NCBI GenBank assembly: GCA_937139475.1 | Contig: CAKZQF010000074.1 | Coordinates: forward strand, 1 to 61,382 | Origin: an uncultured Gammaproteobacteria bacterium | Lineage (GTDB): Bacteria; Pseudomonadota; Gammaproteobacteria; Enterobacterales; Psychrobiaceae | Reading direction: 5' to 3' | DNA length: 61,382 bases | Part shown: positions 44,987 through 53,346 of the stretch, one piece after another | How the letters are laid out: every line of letters starts with the position of its first letter | Numbering within the stretch: the first letter of the stretch is position 1 | Made by a program: the position numbers and the translations under genes | Notes under the pieces: generated by a model | Told to the model about the DNA's origin: nothing | The model's database searches: none | What the model saw: only the letters and a program-made list of their open reading frames with translations

Positions 44987-46147
44987 CTATTGTTTTTTAA
45001 CGATGTCGTTTAGGTTTATGTCACCGTAATTTGTTCCGCTCTGGGGCGTTAACACGGTGTGAGAACGGTTTACCTGGGTCGCCAGCAACGTTGTCGAGTT
45101 AATCACAAGGGACTGTCTTGAGATCCCGTTGTTATCGATAAACTGCGTGTTGTGATAAACACTAAACTTATCACCGGACTTTATGCCGTGATTACTTCCC
45201 AGGTTTACGGTGACTGCTTGATTGTCAACCCGCACTATTGGTGCTGTTAGCTCGGCACAATAAAGCGCTTGGTTTAAATCGCTACTAATAGTTAGCAATT
45301 GAGCTTGAATAGCATTGCCATAATCAGATGTCCAAAACTCATCTGAATTTACATCAACTAGCTGCGTCTTGCTGTGTGGCCAGTCACCCTGTGCGGTATA
45401 GGATTTACTCCACACTTGTTCTGAACTGTTACCGTCAAATAACGCAACACGCAGGCCAAACTGTCTTTTGGGAGTATGGGATGATAATCCATACCACTTA
45501 GACTTTGGCTGGTGCATCGATAAATCGGTGATTTCTCCAGTGAGTAAGTATTGGGTATCGGCGTGTTGTGTTAGCACTTGCACCGGCGTTGGAAATTGAT
45601 TTTTTGTTAGGGCTTGGTTGGAAACTGCCTGCTCAACCTCCAGCAGTCTGGTGGCCTTGTAAGTGCCTTGATGATCATTAAGTACACTAAATAATTGGTG
45701 TGCGGTTTGCTTGCCAATATCGAATATGGAACCGCGCACGGCTTGCTGGCGGTGACGTATAGGAAATTTGGTGATGGCGATTGTGTTGCGCGTATTGCCG
45801 GTTGGGCATTGCGTCTCTTGGTTAATGATATCTGCGCGAATCGTTAGGGTAATTTGAGTGTCACTTTGAGTTTCGGAAATTAATTGTAAGCTTCTTACGC
45901 TACCTTGAGACTGCACTTCAAAGCGGTCTGATGTCAGCAAACCATTACTCATTTGTGCAACGCTTTTGACTTGAGCGCCTGAGAATAATAACGCCTGCTT
46001 TAGCGCATCTTGCACTGCCAGATTACGTGCACTGTCTTTATTATCGTTAATTATCTGGGCACTTCCAGTGGCCTCAACCCATTGTGCATGCGCCGCATTT
46101 AGGGAGGCTAACAAAAGTAGGGTAACTAGCGTAATGAATCTATTCAT
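44987..46147 (-). CDS. flgT: FlgT, flagellar H-ring protein
   Basis: 386 residues with a cleavable signal (MNRFITLVTLLLLASLNAAHA). The N-terminal WVEATGSAQIINDNKDSARNLAVQDALKQALLFSGAQV region and a C-terminal FlgT_C-like beta domain (VNLGSNHGIKSGDKFSVYH) fit FlgT. That protein forms the H ring around the LP ring and is needed for polar flagellar motors in Vibrio and relatives. Start: AGAGAACAGCC upstream favours the ATG at 46145-46147 over one seven codons earlier, which would lie inside flgP. It directly follows flgP (10-bp gap). Confidence 0.92.
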   Translation of the reverse strand: MNRFITLVTLLLLASLNAAHAQWVEATGSAQIINDNKDSARNLAVQDALKQALLFSGAQVKSVAQMSNGLLTSDRFEVQSQGSVRSLQLISETQSDTQITLTIRADIINQETQCPTGNTRNTIAITKFPIRHRQQAVRGSIFDIGKQTAHQLFSVLNDHQGTYKATRLLEVEQAVSNQALTKNQFPTPVQVLTQHADTQYLLTGEITDLSMHQPKSKWYGLSSHTPKRQFGLRVALFDGNSSEQVWSKSYTAQGDWPHSKTQLVDVNSDEFWTSDYGNAIQAQLLTISSDLNQALYCAELTAPIVRVDNQAVTVNLGSNHGIKSGDKFSVYHNTQFIDNNGISRQSLVINSTTLLATQVNRSHTVLTPQSGTNYGDINLNDIVKKQ

Positions 46148-46157
46148 GGCTGTTCTC

Positions 46158-46598
46158 TTAGTTAACAACTTTACGGGCTAAAGAAGAATTGGTATAGAGT
46201 TTATAAACAGCGGTGAAATCAAGCGTTAGCTCGGTTGAATAAATATCTTCACTCAGTGGGTAGCTCTTAGTGACCTTAGCGCCTCTGATTAACCCTTGCA
46301 CAGATGCCTTTAAACTTGAGTCTTGCATGACCAATTGATTGAAACTTGAATTTCCTTGTACCGAAAACCCATGCACTTGTTCTGTCAATTCGCGATACGC
46401 ATCAAGCTTGGAGGCACGCATTGCGTTTAGCATCTTCTCGGTTTTATTACTGCCTCGTTGTGAGGAGATTGGGGCATAGCCAACGGCGTAAATGATGGTA
46501 GATTCTTGAGGTTCTTCAGCACGATACTTAATATGCGTTGTCGAACTACATGCCGATAATAGGCAAAGCAATAAGATTGAACTGATAATGTACTTCAT
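46158..46598 (-). CDS. flgP: FlgP, LPP20-type outer-membrane lipoprotein of the flagellum
   Basis: 146 residues. The signal MKYIISSILLLCLLSAC ends in a lipobox (LSAC, Cys17). The mature part has IIYAVGYAPISSQRGSNKTEKMLNAMRASKLDAYRELTEQVHG, typical of the LPP20/FlgP family. It is an outer-membrane ring protein around the polar motor. The frame is open to 46724 but the upstream part is inside flgN and lacks a signal; the ATG at 46596-46598 has AGGGCTAGCC upstream. FlgO, its usual partner, is not seen here. Confidence 0.9.
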   Translation of the reverse strand: MKYIISSILLLCLLSACSSTTHIKYRAEEPQESTIIYAVGYAPISSQRGSNKTEKMLNAMRASKLDAYRELTEQVHGFSVQGNSSFNQLVMQDSSLKASVQGLIRGAKVTKSYPLSEDIYSTELTLDFTAVYKLYTNSSLARKVVN

Positions 46599-46668
46599 GG
46601 CTAGCCCTATTTTTAGATGAAATTTAATGCTCAATTTGCATGTTGGTGTTGTATTAAGTAAGAAAAAG

Positions 46669-47094
46669 CTATGCTGAAATGTAGCCACTAGATGAACCTG
46701 CGCCGCGTGTTTTTCCCTTGGCATTATAGGTCATAGAATTGCCTGAGCGTTTTTGCATGATTGAGCGTTGCAATCGATTTAAGCTGTTGATGCTAAGGTC
46801 AATAGCCCGACCATTCTCCAAGTTCTTTTGCTGGCATAACTGGGCCAGTTCTGTGATTTTTTGTTTAATCGGGTGAAGATGCTCAGGTAATGGCTGCTGA
46901 GCTAAATGTTCACCAATTTGTTGGTCTAGTTCATTTAGCTTGTGCAGAAGAGATTCTTTTTGCTGGGCTAGGGTTTCAATTGTTTCATGTTCTCTGTCTA
47001 CTAATGCCTGTTTCTCAATATCAAGAATATTATCCAATTGCTCTATGCAATGATGCTGTGTCTTAAGAAACTCAGTTAGTATGTCAGTAGTCAT
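46669..47094 (-). CDS. flgN: FlgN, chaperone for FlgK and FlgL
   Basis: 141 residues, almost entirely helical with long coiled-coil stretches (QALVDREHETIETLAQQKESLLHKLNELDQQI) and the C-terminal NGRAIDLSINSLNRLQRS motif that binds hook-associated proteins, ending in a flexible Gly/Ser tail. FlgN prevents premature assembly of FlgK and FlgL, whose genes lie at the other end of this cluster. It follows flgM directly (the coding regions abut). Confidence 0.9.
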   Translation of the reverse strand: MTTDILTEFLKTQHHCIEQLDNILDIEKQALVDREHETIETLAQQKESLLHKLNELDQQIGEHLAQQPLPEHLHPIKQKITELAQLCQQKNLENGRAIDLSINSLNRLQRSIMQKRSGNSMTYNAKGKTRGAGSSSGYISA

Positions 47095-47439
47095 TTAAAA
47101 TATCTTCTCTAGTTCTCCCTCAAATTTAGCTAAGTTAGCAGCAAGTTTATCTGGGTCGACTTTGTAGTCTCCAGCAGCGATAGCTTTCTTGATGCTATCC
47201 ACCTTTTCTTGATTAACTGAGGAAGTATTGTTTAACTTGTCTCTAATCTTATGCAACTGTTGTGCCTGCTGGGTAAGCGACACTGAATCTTTTGCTTGAG
47301 GCTGGCTCTGAGCTTGAGTTTGCGCATTCTGTTGGACACTTTGCTGTTTAACGCTTTGCGTGTCTGATTGCGCCTTGCTCTTTAAACTGTCAAGTTGTTG
47401 GCTATGCGCTCCAGCCAGTTTATTTAGTTCTATTGCCAT
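47095..47439 (-). CDS. flgM: FlgM, anti-sigma-28 factor
   Basis: 114 residues. A Gln/Ser-rich disordered N-terminal half (SVKQQSVQQNAQTQAQSQPQ) is followed by the helical sigma-28-binding domain (VNQEKVDSIKKAIAAGDYKVDPDKLAANLAKFE). It holds FliA inactive until exported through the finished hook. Start: AGAGGCTAATC precedes the ATG at 47437-47439. A near-consensus sigma-28 promoter lies upstream (47474-47500), giving the usual feedback control. Confidence 0.93.
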   Translation of the reverse strand: MAIELNKLAGAHSQQLDSLKSKAQSDTQSVKQQSVQQNAQTQAQSQPQAKDSVSLTQQAQQLHKIRDKLNNTSSVNQEKVDSIKKAIAAGDYKVDPDKLAANLAKFEGELEKIF

Positions 47440-47473
47440 GATTAGCCTCTGCAAAAAAAGTTCTTCACCCCCT

Positions 47474-47500
47474 ATATCGGCGGCTTAGTATATTACTTTA
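47474..47500 (-). promoter_or_regulatory. Sigma-28 (FliA) promoter of flgMN
   Basis: On the minus strand TAAAGTAA (47493-47500), exactly 11 bp, GCCGATAT (47474-47481). The remembered consensus is TAAAGTTT-N11-GCCGATAA, so 13 of 16 positions match. It sits between the flgA stop and flgM. Confidence 0.88.
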
Positions 47501-47509
47501 GTATTTTTA

Positions 47510-48223
47510 TTAATTTATTTCAATTTCACCAACAGCCACCACTCGGCCTTCAACACGCCTGCCGGAACTGTTATTTTTTGCGGCAATTATTTGCCCCATA
47601 CTGCCGTCACTAAGGGCGGTGCCGGATGACTTTATACTGAGGTGATTATTTCGAACATATAGGGATACCGGATCGCCCTTACATACTAGACAAATGAGGC
47701 TGCTTAATAATGGACGGCCTTGTTGAACATGACGTTTTACTCTTGAGCCAACCACAGCGGCAATGCTTAGTGTTGTTTCGCCCCGTAATGTCGAGATGTC
47801 AAAATATTGCATTTGTAGGTTATCTTCACTGAGTCGTGTGCCTGGTGAAAGGTTGTTTGTCGCCGTTACAATTGCCATTAAGGTTTTAACTCGAACTGAG
47901 ACATAAAGCTTCCATTGGTCTTTGCAAATCACACTGACCGTATTATTGCGACGAATGCTTTGTTTCCCTGCTAAATTTATTTCCAACGGTGTGAGGCACT
48001 GGGTAAGTTTTCTGCGTTTGTCGATTGGCGTAACAATTATTTCAATTTTTTTATTAGGGTTAGGCTCAATCTGTGTTCTAATATATTGGTGAATTTTATT
48101 TTCTACAGTGCTTTGAGTGCTTTGAGTGGTTGCTGACAAGTTAATTGAAAACATCAACGCGCATAATGTAACTATGCCGAATTTTGTTGTTTTTAAAATC
48201 TTAGTTTGTTTGAAGGTGATCAT
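47510..48223 (-). CDS. flgA: FlgA, P-ring assembly chaperone
   Basis: 237 residues. An N-terminal signal (about 20-40, FGIVTLCALMFSINLSATT) is followed by the SAF/ChapFlgA domain: LSPGTRLSEDNLQMQYFDISTLRG, VVGSRVKRHVQQGRPLLSSLICLVCKGDPVSLYV and a C-terminal ASG-like RRVEGRVVAVGEIEI. It acts in the periplasm to help FlgI form the P ring. Divergent from cheV across 141 bp; no clear sigma-54 or sigma-28 site was found there. Confidence 0.92.
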   Translation of the reverse strand: MITFKQTKILKTTKFGIVTLCALMFSINLSATTQSTQSTVENKIHQYIRTQIEPNPNKKIEIIVTPIDKRRKLTQCLTPLEINLAGKQSIRRNNTVSVICKDQWKLYVSVRVKTLMAIVTATNNLSPGTRLSEDNLQMQYFDISTLRGETTLSIAAVVGSRVKRHVQQGRPLLSSLICLVCKGDPVSLYVRNNHLSIKSSGTALSDGSMGQIIAAKNNSSGRRVEGRVVAVGEIEIN

Positions 48224-48364
48224 CAGCCGTTATTCTTAATGTGAGAGTAAAAAATATTTGTTTTAGTTGGCGTATTACAGCATCAATTGTTTTATTGCGC
48301 TTTCAGGGATGAATTTAACACGAATTAACTATTTTCTCTATCCGTCTATTAATTTGGAGCTACT

Positions 48365-49330
48365 ATGGCCAGCGTTTTAGATTCAGTTAACCAACGAACT
48401 CAGCTCGTTGGCCAAAACCGTCTTGAGTTATTACTTTTTAAGCTTAATGGACGCCAGCGCTATGGCATCAATGTTTTTAAGGTTAAGGAAGTTCTGCAAT
48501 GTCCTCGTTTGACATCATTACCCAACTTAGCGCGTGAAGTAAGAGGTATTGCACACATTCGTGGTGAAACAATTTCTATCATTGATTTGAGCCTCGCTAC
48601 TGGGGGACAGGAAATTGACGATCTAGAGAATCGGTTTGTTATCATTACCGAATATAACCGCTCGATACAGGGGTTTTTAGTTGATTCAGTTGACCGAATT
48701 ATCAACTTAAATTGGGAACAAGTGATGCCACCTCCGGAAGGGGCTGGGGACGAGAATTACCTTACCGCGGTAACTGAAGTAGAGAAAGACATTGTCGGCA
48801 TTCTAGATGTTGAAAAAATCTTGCTAGAGGTTGCGCCTAACAATGCCGAAATGACCGATGAGGTGTTACAGGATGCTAAGGATGCTGTCGGCGATAGCCA
48901 GAAAATGATAATGATTGCCGATGATTCGATGGTTGCCCTTAACCAGATAAAGCGTGCGTTAATACCGCTTGGCCTGGACATTATGGAAGGGAAAAACGGT
49001 CGCGATACACTTGAACAGTTACTGGCGCTTGCTGATACTTGCGAAAAGAGTATTACCGAAAAATTAGGGCTGTTGATTTCTGACATCGAAATGCCTGAAA
49101 TGGACGGTTATACATTGACCTCAGAAATTAGAAACAATGAAAAACTCAAGGATTTGCGCGTTATTTTACACACATCGTTAAGTGGCGTATTTAATCAAGC
49201 CATGGTTGATAATGTCGGTGCGGATGATTTCATTGCCAAGTTTAATCCTGTTGATCTTGCTGACGCTGTAGAGCGCAACATTAATCTGATGCATTCTGAT
49301 AATGCGAGGGTAGCATCCAGTGAAAGCTAA
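48365..49330 (+). CDS. cheV: CheV, CheW-receiver coupling protein
   Basis: 321 residues. The N-terminal CheW domain (about 20-160) has LLLFKLNGRQRYGINVFKVKEVLQ and VRGIAHIRGETISIIDL. A C-terminal receiver domain (about 175-310) has the acidic pair IADDS and the phospho-acceptor aspartate in LLISDIEMPEMDG. It couples receptors to CheA and adapts by phosphorylation. GGAG lies 7 nt upstream of the ATG. cheR overlaps its end by 11 bp. Confidence 0.95.
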   Translation: MASVLDSVNQRTQLVGQNRLELLLFKLNGRQRYGINVFKVKEVLQCPRLTSLPNLAREVRGIAHIRGETISIIDLSLATGGQEIDDLENRFVIITEYNRSIQGFLVDSVDRIINLNWEQVMPPPEGAGDENYLTAVTEVEKDIVGILDVEKILLEVAPNNAEMTDEVLQDAKDAVGDSQKMIMIADDSMVALNQIKRALIPLGLDIMEGKNGRDTLEQLLALADTCEKSITEKLGLLISDIEMPEMDGYTLTSEIRNNEKLKDLRVILHTSLSGVFNQAMVDNVGADDFIAKFNPVDLADAVERNINLMHSDNARVASSES

Positions 49331-50153
49331 TGAGTTGTCGCCTGCAGAATATAGCAATTTTTGTAATTTTCTGGAACAACATTGTGGGATTGTCTTAGGT
49401 GCTTCGAAACAGTATTTGGTACGTAGTCGTTTATCGCCATTGATTAGCGAACACAGGTGTGATTCATTGTCTGCTCTTGTTCGACGGGCGATGGAGCCTC
49501 GTGAGAAGGCGCTACGTTCAGTTGTTATAGACGCGATGACCACGAATGAAACCCTGTGGTTTAGAGACCGATACCCTTTTGAGATTTTGTCTCAGCGATT
49601 GCTTGTTGAGTTTAGCAACTTAAATAGGCCGCTTAAAATATGGTCCGCCGCGAGTTCCTCTGGACAGGAACCCTATTCAATTGCGATGACTTGTTTAGAG
49701 TTCCAAGAGAAGAACCCTGGCGCGTTAAAGCGTGGTTTTGAAATATTAGGTACCGATATTTCTCCAAGTATGCTGGCGCACTGCCAAAAAGGCGAATATG
49801 ACAAGTTGGCACTGTCAAGAGGGCTATCTGCTGAGCGTCAGCGTAAGTACCTAGAGCCTGGCAGCGATGGCTGTTTTAAAATGAAGCAATCAGTAAAACA
49901 GCATGTTAAATTTCGCCCGTTAAATTTACTCGATAACTTTGCTTCAGTAGGTCGCTTTGACATTATTTTTTGTCGTAATGTACTTATTTACTTTTCGCCA
50001 GAAGTAAAACGGCAAATATTTGCCAATTTTGCCAAGGTGGCAAACACTAACGGTTACTTGATGCTTGGCGCATCGGAGTCCGTCAATGGGCTTACTAATG
50101 AGTTTGAAATGAATCGCTGCCCTGCAGGCATTGTCTATAAAGCGAAAAAATAA
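49320..50153 (+). CDS. cheR: CheR, chemoreceptor glutamate methyltransferase
   Basis: 277 residues with GTG start and GAGGG upstream. The N-terminal helical domain (FCNFLEQHCGIVLGASKQYLVRSRLSPL) is followed by the SAM domain with TNETLWFRD, IWSAASSSGQEPYSIAM, LGTDISPSMLA and FDIIFCRNVLIYFS. It methylates glutamates on the chemoreceptors, two of which are encoded in this window. Translationally coupled to cheV. Confidence 0.95.
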   Translation: MKANELSPAEYSNFCNFLEQHCGIVLGASKQYLVRSRLSPLISEHRCDSLSALVRRAMEPREKALRSVVIDAMTTNETLWFRDRYPFEILSQRLLVEFSNLNRPLKIWSAASSSGQEPYSIAMTCLEFQEKNPGALKRGFEILGTDISPSMLAHCQKGEYDKLALSRGLSAERQRKYLEPGSDGCFKMKQSVKQHVKFRPLNLLDNFASVGRFDIIFCRNVLIYFSPEVKRQIFANFAKVANTNGYLMLGASESVNGLTNEFEMNRCPAGIVYKAKK

Positions 50154-50164
50154 TAGCTCATCCA

Positions 50165-50193
50165 ATCTAAAGCAGCATTGTGCTGCTTTAGAT
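50165..50193 (+). terminator. Terminator-like hairpin after cheR
   Basis: Perfect 13-bp arms ATCTAAAGCAGCA (50165-50177) and TGCTGCTTTAGAT (50181-50193) with a TTG loop. The T tail is short. It separates cheVR from the sigma-54 driven flgB operon. Confidence 0.75.
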
Positions 50194-50262
50194 CTTCATT
50201 AATCACATCCTTTAGCTTCCTTATCGTTAACTTCACTAAAAAAATTAATTACTGCTACTTTT

Positions 50263-50277
50263 TGGCACACCGTTTGC
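50263..50277 (+). promoter_or_regulatory. Sigma-54 promoter of flgBCDE
   Basis: TGGCAC (50263-50268), 5 bp, TTGCT (50273-50277) matches the -24/-12 consensus TGGCAC-N5-TTGC(A/T). It lies 35 bp upstream of the flgB start. Confidence 0.9.
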
Positions 50278-50311
50278 TTTGTATATACAAAACCATACGA
50301 GAGACAAAATT

Positions 50312-50707
50312 ATGGCAATCTCATTTGATAAAGCATTAGGCATTGCTCAACACACTGTTGGTATTCGCTCAAAACGTGCTGAAATTATTGCAAGTAATAT
50401 CGTTAATGCTGATACCCCACACTACAAAGCAAGAGATTTAGACTTTGCTAGTGCGTTGCGTGGTGCCAAGTCAGAATTAACCTCTAGTATGGCTCGTACC
50501 CATGAGAAACACTTTTCTGTTACCTCTACTATTGACGATGGCGTTGCTTTTCGCGTACCTAACCAACCTGATACAGGGGACGGTAATACCGTTGATGTAC
50601 AAGTGGAACGAAACTTGTATATGCAAAATGCATTAGAGTATCAATCTAGCTTACAGTTTCTTGGCGGTAAGTTTAAAGGGCTAAAATTAGCCATTAAGGG
50701 AGCTTAA
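50312..50707 (+). CDS. flgB: FlgB, proximal rod protein
   Basis: 131 residues. It has MAISFDKALGIAQHTVGIRSKRAEIIASNIVNADTPHYKARDLDF with the rod-protein ASNIxNxxTP block, and the C-terminal NLYMQNALEYQSSLQFLGGKF helix. Start: the ATG at 50312 (GAGA upstream) fits the family; an in-frame ATG at 50279 overlaps the expected transcript start. First gene of a sigma-54 operon with flgCDE. Confidence 0.94.
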   Translation: MAISFDKALGIAQHTVGIRSKRAEIIASNIVNADTPHYKARDLDFASALRGAKSELTSSMARTHEKHFSVTSTIDDGVAFRVPNQPDTGDGNTVDVQVERNLYMQNALEYQSSLQFLGGKFKGLKLAIKGA

Positions 50708-50709
50708 TA

Positions 50710-51126
50710 ATGAGCTTATATAATATTTTTGACGTTGCTGGCTCAGGCATGAGCGCACAATCACTGCGTTTAAACGTAACAGCATCAAATATCGCGAATG
50801 CAAACAGTGTTAGTAGTAGCCTTGAGGAAACTTATCGCGGCCGCCATCCGGTTTTTGCCGCTGAGATGCAAAAAGCTGCCGCAGGGCAAAGTGAATCCGT
50901 GCCCGTTCAGGTGTTGGGCATTGTCGAAGACCAAGATCCATTGCGTCAAGAATACAACCCAAATCATCCGCTGGCCGATAAAGATGGCTTTATCTATAAG
51001 CCAAACGTCAATGTGATGGAAGAAATGGCTAATATGATGTCAGCTTCACGTTCGTATCAGACAAATGTTCAGGTAGCTGACGCTGCAAAACAGATGTTAA
51101 TGAAAACACTTCAATTAGGTAAATAA
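50710..51126 (+). CDS. flgC: FlgC, proximal rod protein
   Basis: 138 residues. The rod/hook signature LRLNVTASNIANANSVSSS near the N terminus and the C-terminal PNVNVMEEMANMMSASRSYQTNVQVADAAKQMLMKTLQLG helix match FlgC at normal length. Begins 2 bp after flgB. Confidence 0.95.
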   Translation: MSLYNIFDVAGSGMSAQSLRLNVTASNIANANSVSSSLEETYRGRHPVFAAEMQKAAAGQSESVPVQVLGIVEDQDPLRQEYNPNHPLADKDGFIYKPNVNVMEEMANMMSASRSYQTNVQVADAAKQMLMKTLQLGK

Positions 51127-51137
51127 GGGATTAAGCC

Positions 51138-51827
51138 ATGAGTACAATTAGCACCGGTAATGCTTACCTTGATTCACTACGAGTTGCCGAAGAAAAAGTG
51201 AAAGTAGATGATGGCTCCAACCAAATGTTGGACCAAGAAGACTTTTTAAAACTTTTAACAGAGCAACTGTCTATGCAAGACCCATCTAAGCCTGTTGATA
51301 ATGACCAGATGATTTCACAAATGGCTTCTTTTAGTACCGTTGAAGGGATCTCGCAGATGACTAATCAATTTGAGAGTCTTAATTCTGTGATGACATCCTC
51401 GCAAGCGCTGCAGGCTTCGACCCTGGTGGGCCAAAAAGTTCTGATCCCTGCAAATACAGGACATCAGGCATCTGGTGAAGGAATTGACGCGGTTATTAGT
51501 CTTCCGGAGCCATCACCTGGTGTTAGCGTTGCGGTGCAAAGCTCTACAGGTGAATTAATCAAAACAATCAATCTAGCTAACTTACCAGCGGGTAATAACG
51601 AAATCAGCTGGGATGGTACCGATGAAAGCGGCAATCTTGTAGAAGCCGGAAATTACACAATTAAAGCCACTGGTAAAGTGGACGGTGAAGTGCAAGAACT
51701 TGCCGTATCAACATACAGTCATGTCGCCAGCGTTAGCTTAGGTAACAGCGCTAACGGTGTCATTTTAAATCTAAGAGGTCTCGGCAATATTTCGCTTAAC
51801 GAAGTGTTAGCGGTATCCGAAGGTTAA
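51138..51827 (+). CDS. flgD: FlgD, hook-cap scaffold protein
   Basis: 229 residues. The N-terminal LDQEDFLKLLTEQLSMQDPSKPVDNDQMISQMASFSTVEGI is the family signature, followed by the Tudor/FnIII-like C-terminal part (ISWDGTDESGNLVEAGNYTIKATG). It caps the growing hook and is lost when the hook is complete. In order flgB-C-D-E. Confidence 0.95.
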   Translation: MSTISTGNAYLDSLRVAEEKVKVDDGSNQMLDQEDFLKLLTEQLSMQDPSKPVDNDQMISQMASFSTVEGISQMTNQFESLNSVMTSSQALQASTLVGQKVLIPANTGHQASGEGIDAVISLPEPSPGVSVAVQSSTGELIKTINLANLPAGNNEISWDGTDESGNLVEAGNYTIKATGKVDGEVQELAVSTYSHVASVSLGNSANGVILNLRGLGNISLNEVLAVSEG

Positions 51828-51845
51828 TCTAAAGAGGAATTTACT

Positions 51846-53177
51846 ATGTCTTTTAATATTGCACTAAGCGGAATTGCCGCGTCGAAAAAAGATCTTGATG
51901 TTACGGCTAATAATATTGCCAACGTAAATACTATTGGTTTTAAAGAATCTCGTGCCGAATTTGCTGATGTGTATGCATCATCTTTATTCACTAATTCTAA
52001 AACTAAAGCCGGTGACGGTGTAACTACTGCACAAGTTGCTCAGCAATTTCATCAAGGTAGTCTCTCTTTTACTAATAACGCGTTAGATTTAGCGATTACC
52101 GGTCCAGGGTTTTTTGTCACATCTAGCGATTTAGATACAAGTGATTTAACCTTTACTCGTGCAGGTGCTTTTAAGCTAAATAACGAGAACTTTATTGTTG
52201 ATGCTAATGGCAACTACTTACAAACCTATCCGGTAAATAATGACGGTAGCTCCGCCGCCATTAATTTGACCACCACCAATGGAATCCAAATACCTGAAAC
52301 TGCGGGTATTCCAGAAATGTCTGGTCAGGTAAAAATGTCGATGAATCTACCGGCAACGGCGACGCCACTAACTGTTGCTGATTTTGACATTAATGATCCT
52401 GCGACCTATAACCATTCAACATCAGTTACTATTTATGATTCACTGGGCCAGGCTCATGTGCAAACGACATATTTTGTAAAAGATAACCTGGCGCCAGCGG
52501 CTAATCCGAACCGATGGGCAGCATTTACATCTGTCGATGGAACTCAGGTAAATGCCGTGCCTCCGACGGATGCAACAGCATTGATAGCGCCAACAACCAA
52601 TGGTCATATTGGTACTTATGTAAACTTTAATACTAGTGGTGTTTATGTTCCGCCTTCACCAGTAGATGTGACTTATCAGCCATTAGGTAATGTCGCTGGT
52701 GGTGCTAACGCGATAGGCGATGGCCCTAATCAATCACAATCACTGACTACTCGCCTAGAAGCTCCAACGCAATTCTCGGCTGGTTTTGAGGTTACCTCGT
52801 TAGAGCAAGATGGTAAAACTGTCGGTCGTTTGACAGGGGTTGAAATTGGCCCTGATGGGTTAGTTAAAGCCACTTATAGTAACGGTACATCTGAGCCTTT
52901 AGGTCGTGTTGCTATGGCGCGCTTTGCCAATGAGCAAGGTTTAACACAGATAGGCAATACGTCTTGGAAGCAAAGTTTAGATTCTGGTGAGCCATTGGCC
53001 GGTGAAGGCGATAGCGGCACATTTGGTACCATCAACTCTGCCGCTTTAGAGCAGGCTAACGTAGATTTGACCACTGAGCTTGTTGATTTGATCACCGCTC
53101 AGCGTAACTTCCAGGCAAACTCCCGTGCACTTGAAGTTAACCAAACACTATCTCAAACAATATTACAAATCAGATAG
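51846..53177 (+). CDS. flgE: FlgE, flagellar hook protein
   Basis: 443 residues. N-terminal MSFNIALSGIAASKKDLDVTANNIANVNTIGFKESRAEF and C-terminal VDLTTELVDLITAQRNFQANSRALEVNQTLSQTILQI are the conserved coiled-coil ends; the middle part is the variable exposed domain. AAGAGG lies upstream of the ATG. Last gene before a hairpin and a new sigma-54 promoter. Confidence 0.95.
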   Translation: MSFNIALSGIAASKKDLDVTANNIANVNTIGFKESRAEFADVYASSLFTNSKTKAGDGVTTAQVAQQFHQGSLSFTNNALDLAITGPGFFVTSSDLDTSDLTFTRAGAFKLNNENFIVDANGNYLQTYPVNNDGSSAAINLTTTNGIQIPETAGIPEMSGQVKMSMNLPATATPLTVADFDINDPATYNHSTSVTIYDSLGQAHVQTTYFVKDNLAPAANPNRWAAFTSVDGTQVNAVPPTDATALIAPTTNGHIGTYVNFNTSGVYVPPSPVDVTYQPLGNVAGGANAIGDGPNQSQSLTTRLEAPTQFSAGFEVTSLEQDGKTVGRLTGVEIGPDGLVKATYSNGTSEPLGRVAMARFANEQGLTQIGNTSWKQSLDSGEPLAGEGDSGTFGTINSAALEQANVDLTTELVDLITAQRNFQANSRALEVNQTLSQTILQIR

Positions 53178-53191
53178 ATAGCAATATAAAG

Positions 53192-53217
53192 ATGGGGGAA
53201 CCCTTTGGGTTCACCCA
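53192..53217 (+). terminator. Hairpin after flgE
   Basis: ATGGGGGAACCC pairs with GGGTTCACCCAT around a TTT loop (one mismatch). A short T-rich tail follows, so it may be a partial terminator ahead of the flgF promoter. Confidence 0.7.
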
Positions 53218-53272
53218 TTTGTTGACACTATACTTCTTCATTTATCTTCCAAAAATTCCATTTCTATTTTTC

Positions 53273-53288
53273 TGGCACACACTTTGCA
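53273..53288 (+). promoter_or_regulatory. Sigma-54 promoter of flgFGHIJKL
   Basis: TGGCAC (53273-53278), 5 bp, TTGCA (53284-53288), a full match to the -24/-12 consensus, 58 bp upstream of flgF. Confidence 0.92.
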
Positions 53289-53346
53289 TTTGAGTATCTA
53301 ACTAGACTTTTTTAAGTCATTAGATAATTTTTTGACGGGGTGAACT

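Noticed and set aside
46599..46724. Longer FlgP starting inside flgN
   Set aside because: The extra 42 residues have no signal character; the internal ATG with lipobox signal and ribosome site is the proper start.
48290..48310. Possible sigma-54 site upstream of cheV (TTGGCGT ... AGCAT around 48280)
   Set aside because: The spacing between GG and GC is one base too short and both half-sites deviate from consensus.
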